A DNA stretch of 64,000 bases from Pseudomonas sp. S31 (GTDB lineage Bacteria; Pseudomonadota; Gammaproteobacteria; Pseudomonadales; Pseudomonadaceae), in the NCBI RefSeq assembly GCF_016648105.1, contig NZ_JACVVE010000034.1:1-64000 (forward strand), written 5' to 3'. The notes under the pieces are model-generated. The model was not told where the DNA came from. It saw only the letters and a program-made list of their open reading frames with translations, and searched no databases. The position numbers were made by a program, and so were the translations under genes. Position 1 is the first letter of the stretch, and each line of letters begins with the position of its first letter. This document shows positions 15,475-24,237 of the stretch, in pieces.

Positions 15475-16848
15475 ATGACCAAGCAGATTCACCTCAACGC
15501 CTTCGCCATGAACACCGTCGGCCACCTCGCGCCCGGCCTGTGGCGTCACCCGCGCGACCAAGCCACGCACTACACCGACATCCACTACTGGATCGAGCTC
15601 GCCAGGACCCTGGAACGCGGCTGCATCGACGGCCTGTTCATCGCTGACGTGCTCGGTGTGTACGACATTTATGGCGCCAGTGCCGACGCGGCCTTGACCA
15701 GCGGCGCCCAGGTGCCGGTCAACGACCCGCTGCAACTGGTGCCGGCGATGGCGGCGGCCACCCATCACCTGGGTTTCGGCGTCACCGCCTCGGTGTCGTT
15801 CGAACATCCCTTCCCGTTTGCCCGACGCATGAGCACCCTCGATCACCTGACCCAGGGTCGGGCTGGCTGGAACGTGGTGACCTCCTACCTCGCCAGTGGC
15901 GCACGCAACCTCGGCCAACGTGACCAACTGAGCCACGACCAGCGCTATGCCCTGGCCGAGGAATACCTGCAGGTTTGCTACAAGCTGTGGGAAACCAGCT
16001 GGGAAGACGACGCCGTGCGTGCCGACCGCGCCAGCGGCGTGTATGCCGATCCGGCCAAGGTGCATGGCATTGCCCACGAAGGCACCTACTTCAAGGTCCC
16101 GGGCTTCCACCTCTGCGAGCCTTCGCCGCAGCGCACACCGGTGATCTACCAGGCCGGCGCCTCCAGCCGCGGTCGGGCCTTCGCCGCAAGCAATGCCGAA
16201 TGCGTGTTCGTCGCCGCACCGAGCAAGACCGTACTGAAGAAACAGGTCGCCGAATTGCGCGCCGCCGCCGTGGCTGCGGGCCGGGCTGCGGACGACATCC
16301 TGGTCTTCGAGCAATTGACCGTAATCGTTGCCGAGACCGATGCCGACGCCCTGGCCCTGCTGCGCGAGTACCGTGAGTACGCCAGCACCACCGGCGCATT
16401 GACCCTGATGTCCGGCTGGACCGGCATCGATTTCGCCGAGTACGCGCCAGACCAGGTCCTGCGCGAAGTGCCCAGCGAAGCGATACAGTCCGCCGTCGAG
16501 GCCTTCACCCGCGCCGACCCCAGCCGCACCTGGACCACCGCCGAGATCGCCGACTACTGCGCCATCGGCGGCGATGGCCCGGTACTGGTCGGCTCCGCGC
16601 ACACTGTCGCGGACCAGTTGCAGGCCTGGGTCGAGGAAACCGACGTGGATGGCTTCAACCTGGCCAGCGTGGTTGCCCCGGAAACCTTCGTCGCCGTGGT
16701 CGACCTACTGGTTCCGGAGCTTCAGTCACGCGGCCTGTTCAAGCGCGAATACACATCAGGAACATTGCGTAACAAGCTGTTTGATAAGGGAAACCATCTA
16801 GAGTCTCCACATCCGGTTGGCGCCCTGCGCCGTGAGACAGGCCGATGA
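15475..16848 (+). CDS. FMN-dependent luciferase-like monooxygenase (NtaA/SnaA/DszA family)
   Basis: A 457-residue bacterial-luciferase-like monooxygenase using reduced FMN supplied by a separate reductase. It has the family marks: N-terminal HLNAFAMNTVGHLAPGLWR, LDHLTQGRAGWNVVTSY (about 121-137) and YQAGASSRGRAFAA (about 223-236). Members desulfurise or oxidise organosulfur compounds (DszA) or chelators (NtaA). It follows the SfnB-like gene by 9 bp, and its stop overlaps the permease start (ATGA), so it is fully coupled to the transporter. No flavin reductase gene is adjacent, so reduced flavin must come from elsewhere. Confidence 0.9.
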   Translation: MTKQIHLNAFAMNTVGHLAPGLWRHPRDQATHYTDIHYWIELARTLERGCIDGLFIADVLGVYDIYGASADAALTSGAQVPVNDPLQLVPAMAAATHHLGFGVTASVSFEHPFPFARRMSTLDHLTQGRAGWNVVTSYLASGARNLGQRDQLSHDQRYALAEEYLQVCYKLWETSWEDDAVRADRASGVYADPAKVHGIAHEGTYFKVPGFHLCEPSPQRTPVIYQAGASSRGRAFAASNAECVFVAAPSKTVLKKQVAELRAAAVAAGRAADDILVFEQLTVIVAETDADALALLREYREYASTTGALTLMSGWTGIDFAEYAPDQVLREVPSEAIQSAVEAFTRADPSRTWTTAEIADYCAIGGDGPVLVGSAHTVADQLQAWVEETDVDGFNLASVVAPETFVAVVDLLVPELQSRGLFKREYTSGTLRNKLFDKGNHLESPHPVGALRRETGR

Positions 16849-17510
16849 ACGAGCTGCTCGCCAACCTCGATTGGGTGGAGATCGCCCAGGCCTGCCTCGA
16901 CACCTTGAGCATGCTCGGTGCCGCGCTGGGCTTCACCGTGCTGTTCGGCCTGCCGCTCGGCGTGCTGCTGTACCTCACCGGCCAACGTCAACTGCTCGCC
17001 AACGGCCCGCTGTACCGCAGCCTGTCAGTGGTGGTGAACGTGCTGCGTTCGCTGCCCTTCATCATCCTGCTGATCGTGCTGATCCCCCTCACCACCCTGC
17101 TCACCGGCACTTCGCTGGGCGTGCGGGGCACCATTCCACCGCTGGTGGTCGGTTGCACGCCATTCTTCGCGCGGTTGGTCGAGACCGCCCTGCGCGAGGT
17201 CGACCGCGGCCTGGTCGAAGCCAGCCAGGCCATGGGCGGCAGCATCGGCCAGATCATCTGGTACACGCTGCTGCCCGAAGCCCGTACCGGCCTGATTGCC
17301 GCAGTCACCGTCACGGCCATCGTGCTGGTCGACTACACGGCCATGGCCGGGGTGATCGGTGGCGGCGGCCTGGGCGACCTGGCCATCCGCTTTGGCTACC
17401 AACGTTTCCAGACCGACGTGATGGTGGTCACCGTGCTGTTGCTGATCCTGCTGGTGCAGGCGCTGCAAATGAGCGGCGACCGCCTGGTCAAGCATTTCAC
17501 CCGACGCTGA
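16845..17510 (+). CDS. MetI-type ABC transporter permease
   Basis: A 221-residue inner-membrane permease of the methionine (MUT) importer family with five predicted helices and the ATPase-contacting EAA loop near EASQAMGGSIGQIIWYTLLPEA. Similar to MetI, which imports D/L-methionine. Here the setting with two sulfur-related flavoenzymes suggests that the importer takes up the organosulfur substrate or a methionine derivative. It is unusual in that the order is permease - binding protein - ATPase, instead of metN-metI-metQ. Confidence 0.9.
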   Translation: MNELLANLDWVEIAQACLDTLSMLGAALGFTVLFGLPLGVLLYLTGQRQLLANGPLYRSLSVVVNVLRSLPFIILLIVLIPLTTLLTGTSLGVRGTIPPLVVGCTPFFARLVETALREVDRGLVEASQAMGGSIGQIIWYTLLPEARTGLIAAVTVTAIVLVDYTAMAGVIGGGGLGDLAIRFGYQRFQTDVMVVTVLLLILLVQALQMSGDRLVKHFTRR

Positions 17511-17533
17511 CTCCCAACTCTCAGGTATCGATC

Positions 17534-18313
17534 ATGAAAAAGACCCTCACCGCCCTCGCCACCTTCCTCGCTCTCAACACGCTTGCCGCCCAGGCCGCGG
17601 AGCACCTGGTAGTGGGCGCCACGCCAGTGCCGCACGCGGAGATCCTCGAGTTCGTCAAGCCGGCCCTGACCAAGCAAGGCGTCGATCTCGACATCAAGGT
17701 CTTCAACGACTTCATCCAGCCCAACCTGCAACTGGCGCAGAAACACCTGGACGCCAACTACTATCAGTACCGGCCGTTCCTGGACGACTTCAACAAGACC
17801 CGCCACACCGACCTGGTGCCCGTGGTTGGCGTCCATATCGAACCTTTCGGTGCGTACTCGGTGAAGTACAAGAGCCTCGCCGAGCTGCCCGAAGGTGCCA
17901 GCGTGGCCGTCCCCAACGACCCGGTGAACACCGGTCGAGCGCTGGTATTGCTGGCCGAAGCCGGGCTAATCAAGCTCAAGGATCCGGCCAACCCGCAATC
18001 GACCCAGCGCGACATCACCGACAACCCGCACCACCTGAAGATTCGCGAACTCGAAGGCGCCATGCTGGCCCGTTCGGTGAAGCAGGTCGACCTCGCCTTC
18101 GTCTTCGCCAACTATGCCCTGGAAGCCGGCATCGACACCAACAGCGCGCTCATCGTCGAGAAGGGCAAGGACCTCTATGTCGAGTTCCTGGTCGCCCGCC
18201 CGGACAACCTGCAGGATCCCGGTATCCAGAAGCTCGCCAAGGCGCTCAACTCCCCCGAAGTGCGTGACTTCATCCTGACCCGCTACAAGGGCCAGATCGC
18301 CCCGGGGTTCTGA
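17534..18313 (+). CDS. MetQ/NlpA-type periplasmic substrate-binding protein
   Basis: A 259-residue binding protein of the NlpA/MetQ family. The signal peptide MKKTLTALATFLALNTLAAQA ends in an AQA-AE signal-peptidase I site, with no lipobox, so it should be a free periplasmic protein rather than the usual lipoprotein. Typical blocks are VGATPVPHAEIL near the mature N terminus, NYYQYRPFLDDFN, and VAVPNDPVNTGRAL. It sits between the permease and ATPase genes; ATG 17534 follows CTCAGG weakly, and the GTATCGATC spacer is short of a strong site. The ligand would be the operon's sulfur source. Confidence 0.92.
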   Translation: MKKTLTALATFLALNTLAAQAAEHLVVGATPVPHAEILEFVKPALTKQGVDLDIKVFNDFIQPNLQLAQKHLDANYYQYRPFLDDFNKTRHTDLVPVVGVHIEPFGAYSVKYKSLAELPEGASVAVPNDPVNTGRALVLLAEAGLIKLKDPANPQSTQRDITDNPHHLKIRELEGAMLARSVKQVDLAFVFANYALEAGIDTNSALIVEKGKDLYVEFLVARPDNLQDPGIQKLAKALNSPEVRDFILTRYKGQIAPGF

Positions 18314-18315
18314 GT

Positions 18316-19338
18316 ATGAGCCGCTTCGAACCACACATCGAAGATCAGACGTTGCAGTTGCAGCTGCGCGGCGTTCAAAAGCGCTATGGCCGCGTGGCCG
18401 CGCTGGAGGAAGTGGACCTGCAGGTGCGCCAGGGCGAGGTGTTCGGCATCATCGGCCGCAGCGGTGCCGGCAAGTCGTCCCTGCTGCGCCTGTTGAACCG
18501 GCTGGAGGCGCCAAGCGAAGGCCAGGTGCTGGTCGACGGCGAAGACATCGCGGGCCTTCAGGGCGTGCAACTGCGTGCATTTCGGCGCAAGGTGGCGATG
18601 ATCTTCCAGCACTTCAACCTGCTGTCCAGTGCCACGGTGGCCGAGAATGTCGAGCTGCCGCTGCGCATGGCCGGGATAGCCAAGGCCCAGCGTCGGCAGC
18701 GGGTGGTAGAGCTGCTCGAGCTGGTGGGCCTGGCCGACCGTGCGGGCGCCTACCCCGCGCAGTTGTCGGGCGGGCAGAAACAGCGCGTCGGCATCGCCCG
18801 GGCGCTGGTGCTGCAGCCACAGATCCTGCTGTGCGACGAAGCGACCTCGGCGCTCGACCCACAAAGCACCCAGGCGATTCTTACGCTGCTGCGCGATATC
18901 AACCGCCGCCTGGGCCTGACCATCGTGCTGATCACCCATGAAATGGAAGTGATCCGCGACCTGTGCGATCGGGTGGCGGTGCTGGAGCATGGCCGTATCG
19001 TCGAGTCGGGGGAAGTCTGGCGTGTCTTCGGCGCACCTCGGCATGCCGTGAGCCAACTGCTGCTCAGTCCACCGGCACAGCCCGAGACGGCGGCTTGCGG
19101 CGGGCGCTACCTGGACCTGCACTTCACCGGCGACAACGGCCTCGAACCGGACCTGGCGGCATTGGCCCAGGTGCTCGGTGCTGACGTGCGCCTGCACCAG
19201 GGCAGCATCGAACGCATCCAGGGCCGGGCGCTGGGGCGCTTGAGATTGCTGGTCTCGCCCAAAGCGTCGGCCGAGGACGTCATGCGCCGCGCGGCGTCGA
19301 TCGCCGATCGGGCCAACTGGCACAATGCTTTGGAATGA
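18316..19338 (+). CDS. MetN-type ABC transporter ATP-binding protein
   Basis: A 340-residue ATPase with Walker A GRSGAGKSS (about 48-56), Q-loop FQHFN, signature LSGGQKQR, Walker B ILLCDEATSALD and switch His in LITHEM. The C-terminal 90 residues resemble the NIL/ACT regulatory domain of MetN, which gives substrate trans-inhibition. It starts 2 bp after the binding-protein stop and completes the importer and the five-gene sulfur operon. Confidence 0.93.
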   Translation: MSRFEPHIEDQTLQLQLRGVQKRYGRVAALEEVDLQVRQGEVFGIIGRSGAGKSSLLRLLNRLEAPSEGQVLVDGEDIAGLQGVQLRAFRRKVAMIFQHFNLLSSATVAENVELPLRMAGIAKAQRRQRVVELLELVGLADRAGAYPAQLSGGQKQRVGIARALVLQPQILLCDEATSALDPQSTQAILTLLRDINRRLGLTIVLITHEMEVIRDLCDRVAVLEHGRIVESGEVWRVFGAPRHAVSQLLLSPPAQPETAACGGRYLDLHFTGDNGLEPDLAALAQVLGADVRLHQGSIERIQGRALGRLRLLVSPKASAEDVMRRAASIADRANWHNALE

Positions 19339-19431
19339 AAGGCATGCGGGCGCGAACCTTTTGCGCCCCGTTTCCCCTCAAACCTCCGTTAGATGGCAGA
19401 ATCGTGCCCATTGCCCTTTCGGAGATCCCCC

Positions 19432-21285
19432 ATGCTTGGTGCATTCGAGCGCAGGCTAGACCCTTTCCCACCCGATGAGCTGCCACCTCCCCCGGTTGGC
19501 TTGATGCGCTTCCTTTGGGCCTGCACCCGCGGCGCACGCGGCTACATCGTCGCCTTCGCGCTCCTGAGCGCTGCGGTGTCGATCTACGAGGCCTGGCTGT
19601 TTGCCTTCCTCGGCCAGGTCGTCGACCTGCTCACGGCGTGGAAGGCCGGCACCGCCGTCGACGGCGAGGAGGCCCGGGTACTGTGGGGTATCGGCGTCGT
19701 CCTGGTGGTCAGCATCGGCCTGGTGGCGCTGCGCACCATGGTCCAGCACCAGGTCCTGGCGATCAACCTGCCCCTGCGCCTGCGTTGGGACTTCCACCGC
19801 CTGATGCTGCGCCAGAGCCTGTCGTTCTTCTCCGATGAGTTCTCGGGTCGGGTCACCACCAAGGTGATGCAGACAGCCCTTGCCGTGCGTGAAGTGCTGT
19901 TCACCTTGATCGAGATCCTGCCGGGGATCGGCGTGTACTTCATCGCCATCATCGCCCTGGCCGGCGGTTTCGCCCTCAAGCTGATGCTGCCCTTCATCGC
20001 CTGGGTCGCCTTGTTCGGCCTGGCCATGGCCTACTTCGTGCCGCGCCTGGGCAAGGTCGGCCAGGAGCAGGCCCATGCGCGCTCGTCGATGACCGGACGC
20101 GTTTCCGACGCCTACACCAACATCACCACGGTCAAACTGTTCTCCCACTCCAAGCGCGAGGCGCACTTCGCCCGGGCGGCGATGGAAGACTTCAAGCAGA
20201 CCGGTTTTCGCCAGATGCGCCTGGTCAGCCAGTTCGAGATCGTCAACCAGGCCCTGGTGGTGGCGCTGATCGTGGCCGCAGGTGGCTACGCCCTGTGGCT
20301 GTGGCACCAGGACGAGGTGGGTACCGGCGCCGTGGCGGCGATCACCGCCATGGCCTTGCGCATCAACGGCATGTCGCACTGGATCATGTGGCAGATGACC
20401 TCGCTGTTCGAGAACATCGGCACCGTACAGGACGGCATGGGCACCCTCACCCGCGGCCCCAAGGTGCAGGACGCACCGAATGCCGCCACGCTGGTGACCA
20501 AGGGCGGTGCGGTGAGCTTCGACGATGTCAGCTTCAACTATAACGGCGAGCGCCAGGTGCTCGATAACCTCAGCCTGAGCATTCGCGCGGGTGAAAAGGT
20601 CGGTTTGGTCGGCCGTTCCGGTGCCGGCAAGTCCACCCTGATCAACCTGCTGCTGCGCTTCTACGACGTCGACGACGGCGTGATTCGCATCGATGGCCAG
20701 GACATCGCCAAAGTCACCCAGGACAGCCTGCGCAGTGCCATCGGCATGGTCACCCAGGACACCTCGTTGCTGCACCGTTCGATCCGCGACAACATCGCCT
20801 ATGGCCGGCCTGACGCGACCGATGCGCAGATCCGCGCGGCGGCGGCCAATGCCCAGGCTGCCGATTTCATCGAGCAGTTGAGCGACCGCCAAGGCAACAG
20901 CGGCTACGACACCCTGGTCGGCGAGCGTGGCATCAAGCTGTCCGGTGGCCAGCGGCAACGTATCGCCATTGCCCGGGTGATGCTCAAGAACGCGCCGATC
21001 CTGCTGCTCGACGAAGCTACCAGTGCGCTCGATTCGGAAGTCGAAGTGGCCATCCAGGAGAGCCTGGATGAAATGATGCAGGGCAAGACGGTGATCGCCA
21101 TCGCCCACCGCCTGTCGACCATCGCCGCCATGGACCGGCTCATCGTCATGGACGAAGGCCGTATCATCGAGCAAGGCACCCACGCCGAACTGCTGGCCAG
21201 GAACGGGACCTATGCGCGCTTGTGGCAGCACCAGAGCGGCGGTTTCCTGGGCGAAGACCAGGGCCTGGCCGAAGCCATCGAATAG
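19432..21285 (+). CDS. ABC exporter half-transporter (MsbA/multidrug type, fused membrane and ATPase domains)
   Basis: A 617-residue type IV ABC exporter. A six-helix transmembrane domain (about 45-330) is followed by a nucleotide-binding domain with Walker A GRSGAGKST, Q-loop MVTQD, signature KLSGGQRQR, Walker B ILLLDEATSALD and switch AIAHRLST. ATG 19432 is used because GGAG at 19421-19424 is well placed; an upstream ATG adds 13 residues without a ribosome site. It would work as a homodimer. The cargo is unknown; multidrug or lipid-like substrates are typical for the family. It appears to be a single-gene unit. Confidence 0.9.
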   Translation: MLGAFERRLDPFPPDELPPPPVGLMRFLWACTRGARGYIVAFALLSAAVSIYEAWLFAFLGQVVDLLTAWKAGTAVDGEEARVLWGIGVVLVVSIGLVALRTMVQHQVLAINLPLRLRWDFHRLMLRQSLSFFSDEFSGRVTTKVMQTALAVREVLFTLIEILPGIGVYFIAIIALAGGFALKLMLPFIAWVALFGLAMAYFVPRLGKVGQEQAHARSSMTGRVSDAYTNITTVKLFSHSKREAHFARAAMEDFKQTGFRQMRLVSQFEIVNQALVVALIVAAGGYALWLWHQDEVGTGAVAAITAMALRINGMSHWIMWQMTSLFENIGTVQDGMGTLTRGPKVQDAPNAATLVTKGGAVSFDDVSFNYNGERQVLDNLSLSIRAGEKVGLVGRSGAGKSTLINLLLRFYDVDDGVIRIDGQDIAKVTQDSLRSAIGMVTQDTSLLHRSIRDNIAYGRPDATDAQIRAAAANAQAADFIEQLSDRQGNSGYDTLVGERGIKLSGGQRQRIAIARVMLKNAPILLLDEATSALDSEVEVAIQESLDEMMQGKTVIAIAHRLSTIAAMDRLIVMDEGRIIEQGTHAELLARNGTYARLWQHQSGGFLGEDQGLAEAIE

Positions 21286-21297
21286 CCCAACCGAAAA

Positions 21298-21345
21298 AGC
21301 CCCGGCACATGCGCCTAATGCTGTTCACTTGAGATCGCCGGGGCT
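21298..21345 (-). terminator. Rho-independent terminator of the symporter operon
   Basis: AGCCCCGGC and GCCGGGGCT arms with a 30-base loop. On the minus strand the second arm is followed by TTTTTCGG, so it ends the transcript of the symporter gene (stop at 21393). It also lies just beyond the convergent ABC exporter. Confidence 0.8.
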
Positions 21346-21392
21346 GCATCACGGCTCATGCGCCAAGGCGTTGCAGGGTGCCGCAAGCAGGT

Positions 21393-22694
21393 CTAGAGCA
21401 CACTACCCGGCGCGCGCCCCAAGGTTTGTGTATACGCCTCGCGGGCCTTCTCCTCGGTAAACTCCCCGGCCCACTTCGCGACCACCACGGTAGCCACGCT
21501 GTTGCCGATGGTGTTGCAGGCGGCCATGGCCATGGACATGAAACGGTATACACCGAACAACAGCGCCAGGCCCTCCACCGGCAGTACGCCAATGGCCGTG
21601 ACGGTAGCAGCGAATACCACGAAGCTGCCACCGGACACCGCCGCCGCGCCTTTGGACGTCACCAGCATGATCGCCAGGATGCCCAGTTGTTGCTCCCAGC
21701 CCAGCGGCACGCCGTAGGCATTGGCAATGAACAGCACGCACATCGACATGTAGATGGAGGTACCGTCAAGGTTGAAGGCATAGCCGGTCGGCAGCACCAA
21801 CCCTACGCTCTGCTTCGAACAACCGAACCGCTCGAGCTTTTGCAGCAGCCGCGGCAAGGCGCTCTCCGAAGACGCGGTGCCGAGCACGATGAAGATCTCG
21901 TCCTTTATGTAGGCCAGGAACCGCCAAAGGCTGAAGCCCGAGAGCCGGCACACCGCGCCCAGCACCACGAACAGGAAGAATGCCACTGCCAGGTAGAACA
22001 TCAGCACCAGGTTGGCCAGCGACATCAGCACCGCCGAGCCATTGCTGCCCACGGCATAGGCCACCGAGCCGAACGCGCCAAGCGGCGCGAACTTCATGAT
22101 CAGGTTGATGAACTCGAAGAAGCATTCCGAGACGCGGTTGAGGCCGTCTTCGACCACCGCCCGGCGCTCATGCTTGAGGGCCAGCAGCGCAAAGCCGAAC
22201 AGCACGGCGATCACCAGCACCTGCAACAACTGGCCGCCGGCGAAGGCACCGACGAAGTTGTCGGGGAAGATGTTGTAGATGAACTCCAGGGTCGTGGTCG
22301 GCGCATGCCCCTTGGCCACTGCCGCGCTGGCCGCCGCCGAAGCCGCATTACTGGCGTGGGCGCCATGCATGCCCGAGCCGATGCCGATCAGGTTGCCCCA
22401 CAGCAGGCCCAATGCCAGGGCCAGGGTGGACAGCAGCTCGAAGTACACCAGCGCGCGCCAGCCGACCTTGCCGACCCGCTTGATGTCACCTGCCGAAGCG
22501 ATGCCATGGACCACGGTGAAGAACACCAGCGGTGCCACGGCGGTCTTGATCAGCTTGAGAAAGATGTCCCCGAGGATCTTGAAACTGGCAGCAAGTTCGG
22601 GGGCGATGAAACCAAAGGCAATGCCCAGCAGCATCGCCGCCAGTACCTGGAACGTCAGGTCCTTGTACAGCGGCGTTTTGGTAGTGGAAGCCAT
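21393..22694 (-). CDS. Dicarboxylate/amino acid:cation symporter (DctA/GltP family)
   Basis: A 433-residue transporter of the DAACS family with about eight helices and two re-entrant loops. Family marks are the FGFIAPE N-terminal segment, LIKTAVAPLVFFTVVHGIA (about 50-68), the serine-rich TASSESALPR hairpin, and PTGYAFNLDGTSIYM plus SMAMAACNTIGNSVAT at the substrate/cation site. DctA takes up succinate, fumarate and malate. Here it lies downstream of a fumarase/aspartase-type lyase under one GntR regulator, so it probably imports the substrate or exports the product of that enzyme. Confidence 0.92.
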   Translation of the reverse strand: MASTTKTPLYKDLTFQVLAAMLLGIAFGFIAPELAASFKILGDIFLKLIKTAVAPLVFFTVVHGIASAGDIKRVGKVGWRALVYFELLSTLALALGLLWGNLIGIGSGMHGAHASNAASAAASAAVAKGHAPTTTLEFIYNIFPDNFVGAFAGGQLLQVLVIAVLFGFALLALKHERRAVVEDGLNRVSECFFEFINLIMKFAPLGAFGSVAYAVGSNGSAVLMSLANLVLMFYLAVAFFLFVVLGAVCRLSGFSLWRFLAYIKDEIFIVLGTASSESALPRLLQKLERFGCSKQSVGLVLPTGYAFNLDGTSIYMSMCVLFIANAYGVPLGWEQQLGILAIMLVTSKGAAAVSGGSFVVFAATVTAIGVLPVEGLALLFGVYRFMSMAMAACNTIGNSVATVVVAKWAGEFTEEKAREAYTQTLGRAPGSVL

Positions 22695-22730
22695 GATAGC
22701 GTTCTCATTGTTCTTGTCGAAAAGCGGAAG

Positions 22731-22757
22731 CCGTGGCCCAGTGGAACCGGGCCACGG
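22731..22757. terminator. Intra-operon hairpin between lyase and symporter genes
   Basis: CCGTGGCCC - AGTGGAACC - GGGCCACGG, perfect 9-bp arms with no T-run, in the 69-bp gap between the two minus-strand genes. It could moderate read-through or protect the upstream message. Confidence 0.5.
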
Positions 22758-22763
22758 GGCGTA

Positions 22764-24119
22764 TCAGCGGGCGACGGCACCCGGGCGTGCCAGCGCCTGG
22801 TCGACCATCTGTGGCGCCAGGCCCAGGTAATTGGTCGGGTCGCAAAGTTGCTCCAGGGTCGCCAGGTCCAGCCGAGCGGTAGCTTCACCCTGCGCCTTCA
22901 GCGCTTCGAGCAGGCTGATGCCCTGGTCGTTGGCCATGCGGCAGGCGGCATAGACCACGTCGTGCGCCACCTGGCGACCGAGCGCCGGGGCCAGGCCCAT
23001 CATCACCGCCTCGGCGACGATCAGGCCCTGGGTCATGTCGAGGTTCTTGCGCATACGCTCGGTGCGCACATCCAGGCCGGCCAACATGAAGCGCGCCTGG
23101 CCCAACGAGGCGCCGGTCAGGGCGAATGCCTCCGGGATGGCGATCCATTCGGCCTGCCACGGGCCGGTGGAGCGCTCGAAGTCCTGGATCATTGCATCGA
23201 GCATCAACCCGGCCTGCTGGCGAACGCCCTTGGCGGCGGCGTACATCAGCTCACAGGAAATCGGGTTGCGCTTCTGCGGCATGGTGCTGCTGGCACCACG
23301 GCCCTTGACGAAAGGCTCGTAGGCCTCGCCCAGCTCGCTGGTCATCATCATCATGATGTCCAGGGCCACCTTGCCCAGCGACGCGGTCAGCAAACCGAGG
23401 AAATTCAGGGTTTCCGCCAGGCCATCACGGGCGACGTGCCAGGTGGCCTGCGGCACGCCCAGGCCCAGCTCCTGCATCAGCGCGGCCTGCACTTCCAGGC
23501 CCTTGTCACCCAGCGAGGCCAGGGTCCCGGCGGCACCGGCGAACTGCCCGACTTCCACCCGTGGACGCAGCTCCACCAGGCGCTCGGCGTGGCGATCGAA
23601 CATGCTCAGCCATACCGCGCACTTGTAGCCGAAGGTGATCGGCAAGGCGTGCTGCAGATGGGTGCGACCCGCCATCGGGGTGTCGCGGTAGCGCTGCGCC
23701 AGTTCGGCAAGCAGGCCACGCACCGCCTGGATGTCGCGCTCGACGATGGCCAGGGCCGCACGCACTTGCAGGACCACGGCCGTGTCCATGATGTCCTGGG
23801 TGGTCGCGCCCCAGTGCACGTAGCGGCCTGCTTCACCACACAGTTTCGACAGTTGCTCCACCAACGGCAGGATCGGATAGCCGACGATTTCGGTTTCGTG
23901 TTGCATCAGCGCGAGGTCGAGGGACGCGTAGCGCGACAGTTCGGCAATCTGCGCAGCGGCTTCCTGGGGAATGACGCCGCAACGCGCCTCGGCCTTGGCC
24001 AGGGCCACTTCCACTTCGATGTAGCGCTCGATGAGCGCCTGGTCGGAAAACACCGCGCGCATCTCGGCGGTGCCGAACATGTCGCGGAACAGGGTGGAGT
24101 CGAAAACGGTGGTAGACAT
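22764..24119 (-). CDS. Fumarase/aspartase-superfamily lyase (CMLE/PcaB-like), substrate unknown
   Basis: A 451-residue member of the aspartase/fumarase superfamily. The signature GASSTMPQKRNP is at 275-286, with the flexible-loop catalytic Ser, and GRTHLQHA at 151-158 carries the general acid-side His. The overall pattern (HETEIVGYP, VHWGATTQDIMDT) is that of 3-carboxy-cis,cis-muconate cycloisomerases and related beta-elimination lyases. It is not in a pca cluster: its neighbours are a C4-dicarboxylate-type symporter and a divergent GntR regulator. A lyase releasing fumarate or a similar dicarboxylate from an imported compound is therefore as likely as a true muconate cycloisomerase. AGGAG lies before the ATG. 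Confidence 0.85.
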   Translation of the reverse strand: MSTTVFDSTLFRDMFGTAEMRAVFSDQALIERYIEVEVALAKAEARCGVIPQEAAAQIAELSRYASLDLALMQHETEIVGYPILPLVEQLSKLCGEAGRYVHWGATTQDIMDTAVVLQVRAALAIVERDIQAVRGLLAELAQRYRDTPMAGRTHLQHALPITFGYKCAVWLSMFDRHAERLVELRPRVEVGQFAGAAGTLASLGDKGLEVQAALMQELGLGVPQATWHVARDGLAETLNFLGLLTASLGKVALDIMMMMTSELGEAYEPFVKGRGASSTMPQKRNPISCELMYAAAKGVRQQAGLMLDAMIQDFERSTGPWQAEWIAIPEAFALTGASLGQARFMLAGLDVRTERMRKNLDMTQGLIVAEAVMMGLAPALGRQVAHDVVYAACRMANDQGISLLEALKAQGEATARLDLATLEQLCDPTNYLGLAPQMVDQALARPGAVAR

Positions 24120-24152
24120 GGGCAGGAGATCCTGAAATGTTGTTTTTGGACG

Positions 24153-24177
24153 TACATATTATTTATGTCCGTACATA
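24153..24177. promoter_or_regulatory. Candidate GntR operator between lyase and regulator genes
   Basis: TACATA - TTATT - TATGT followed by CCG and TACATA: three alternating half-sites make two overlapping dyads (ACATA/TATGT at 24154-24168; TATGT/ACATA at 24164-24177). It sits in the AT-rich 118-bp divergent intergenic region and is the obvious binding site for the adjacent GntR/UTRA protein. Confidence 0.6.
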
Positions 24178-24237
24178 ATTCTTGCCCTGCCGCTGATACA
24201 CTGTCAACCGGAGTAATTGACGGGACTGACCGAAGGT

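Noticed and set aside
14224..16602. 792-codon minus-strand frame opposite the sulfur operon
   Set aside because: Shadow of the SfnB-like and monooxygenase genes with Gly/Ala/Val-rich low-complexity sequence.
22764..24119. Assignment of the lyase as PcaB of the protocatechuate pathway
   Set aside because: No other pca genes nearby; the context of a C4-dicarboxylate-type symporter and GntR regulator argues for another substrate.
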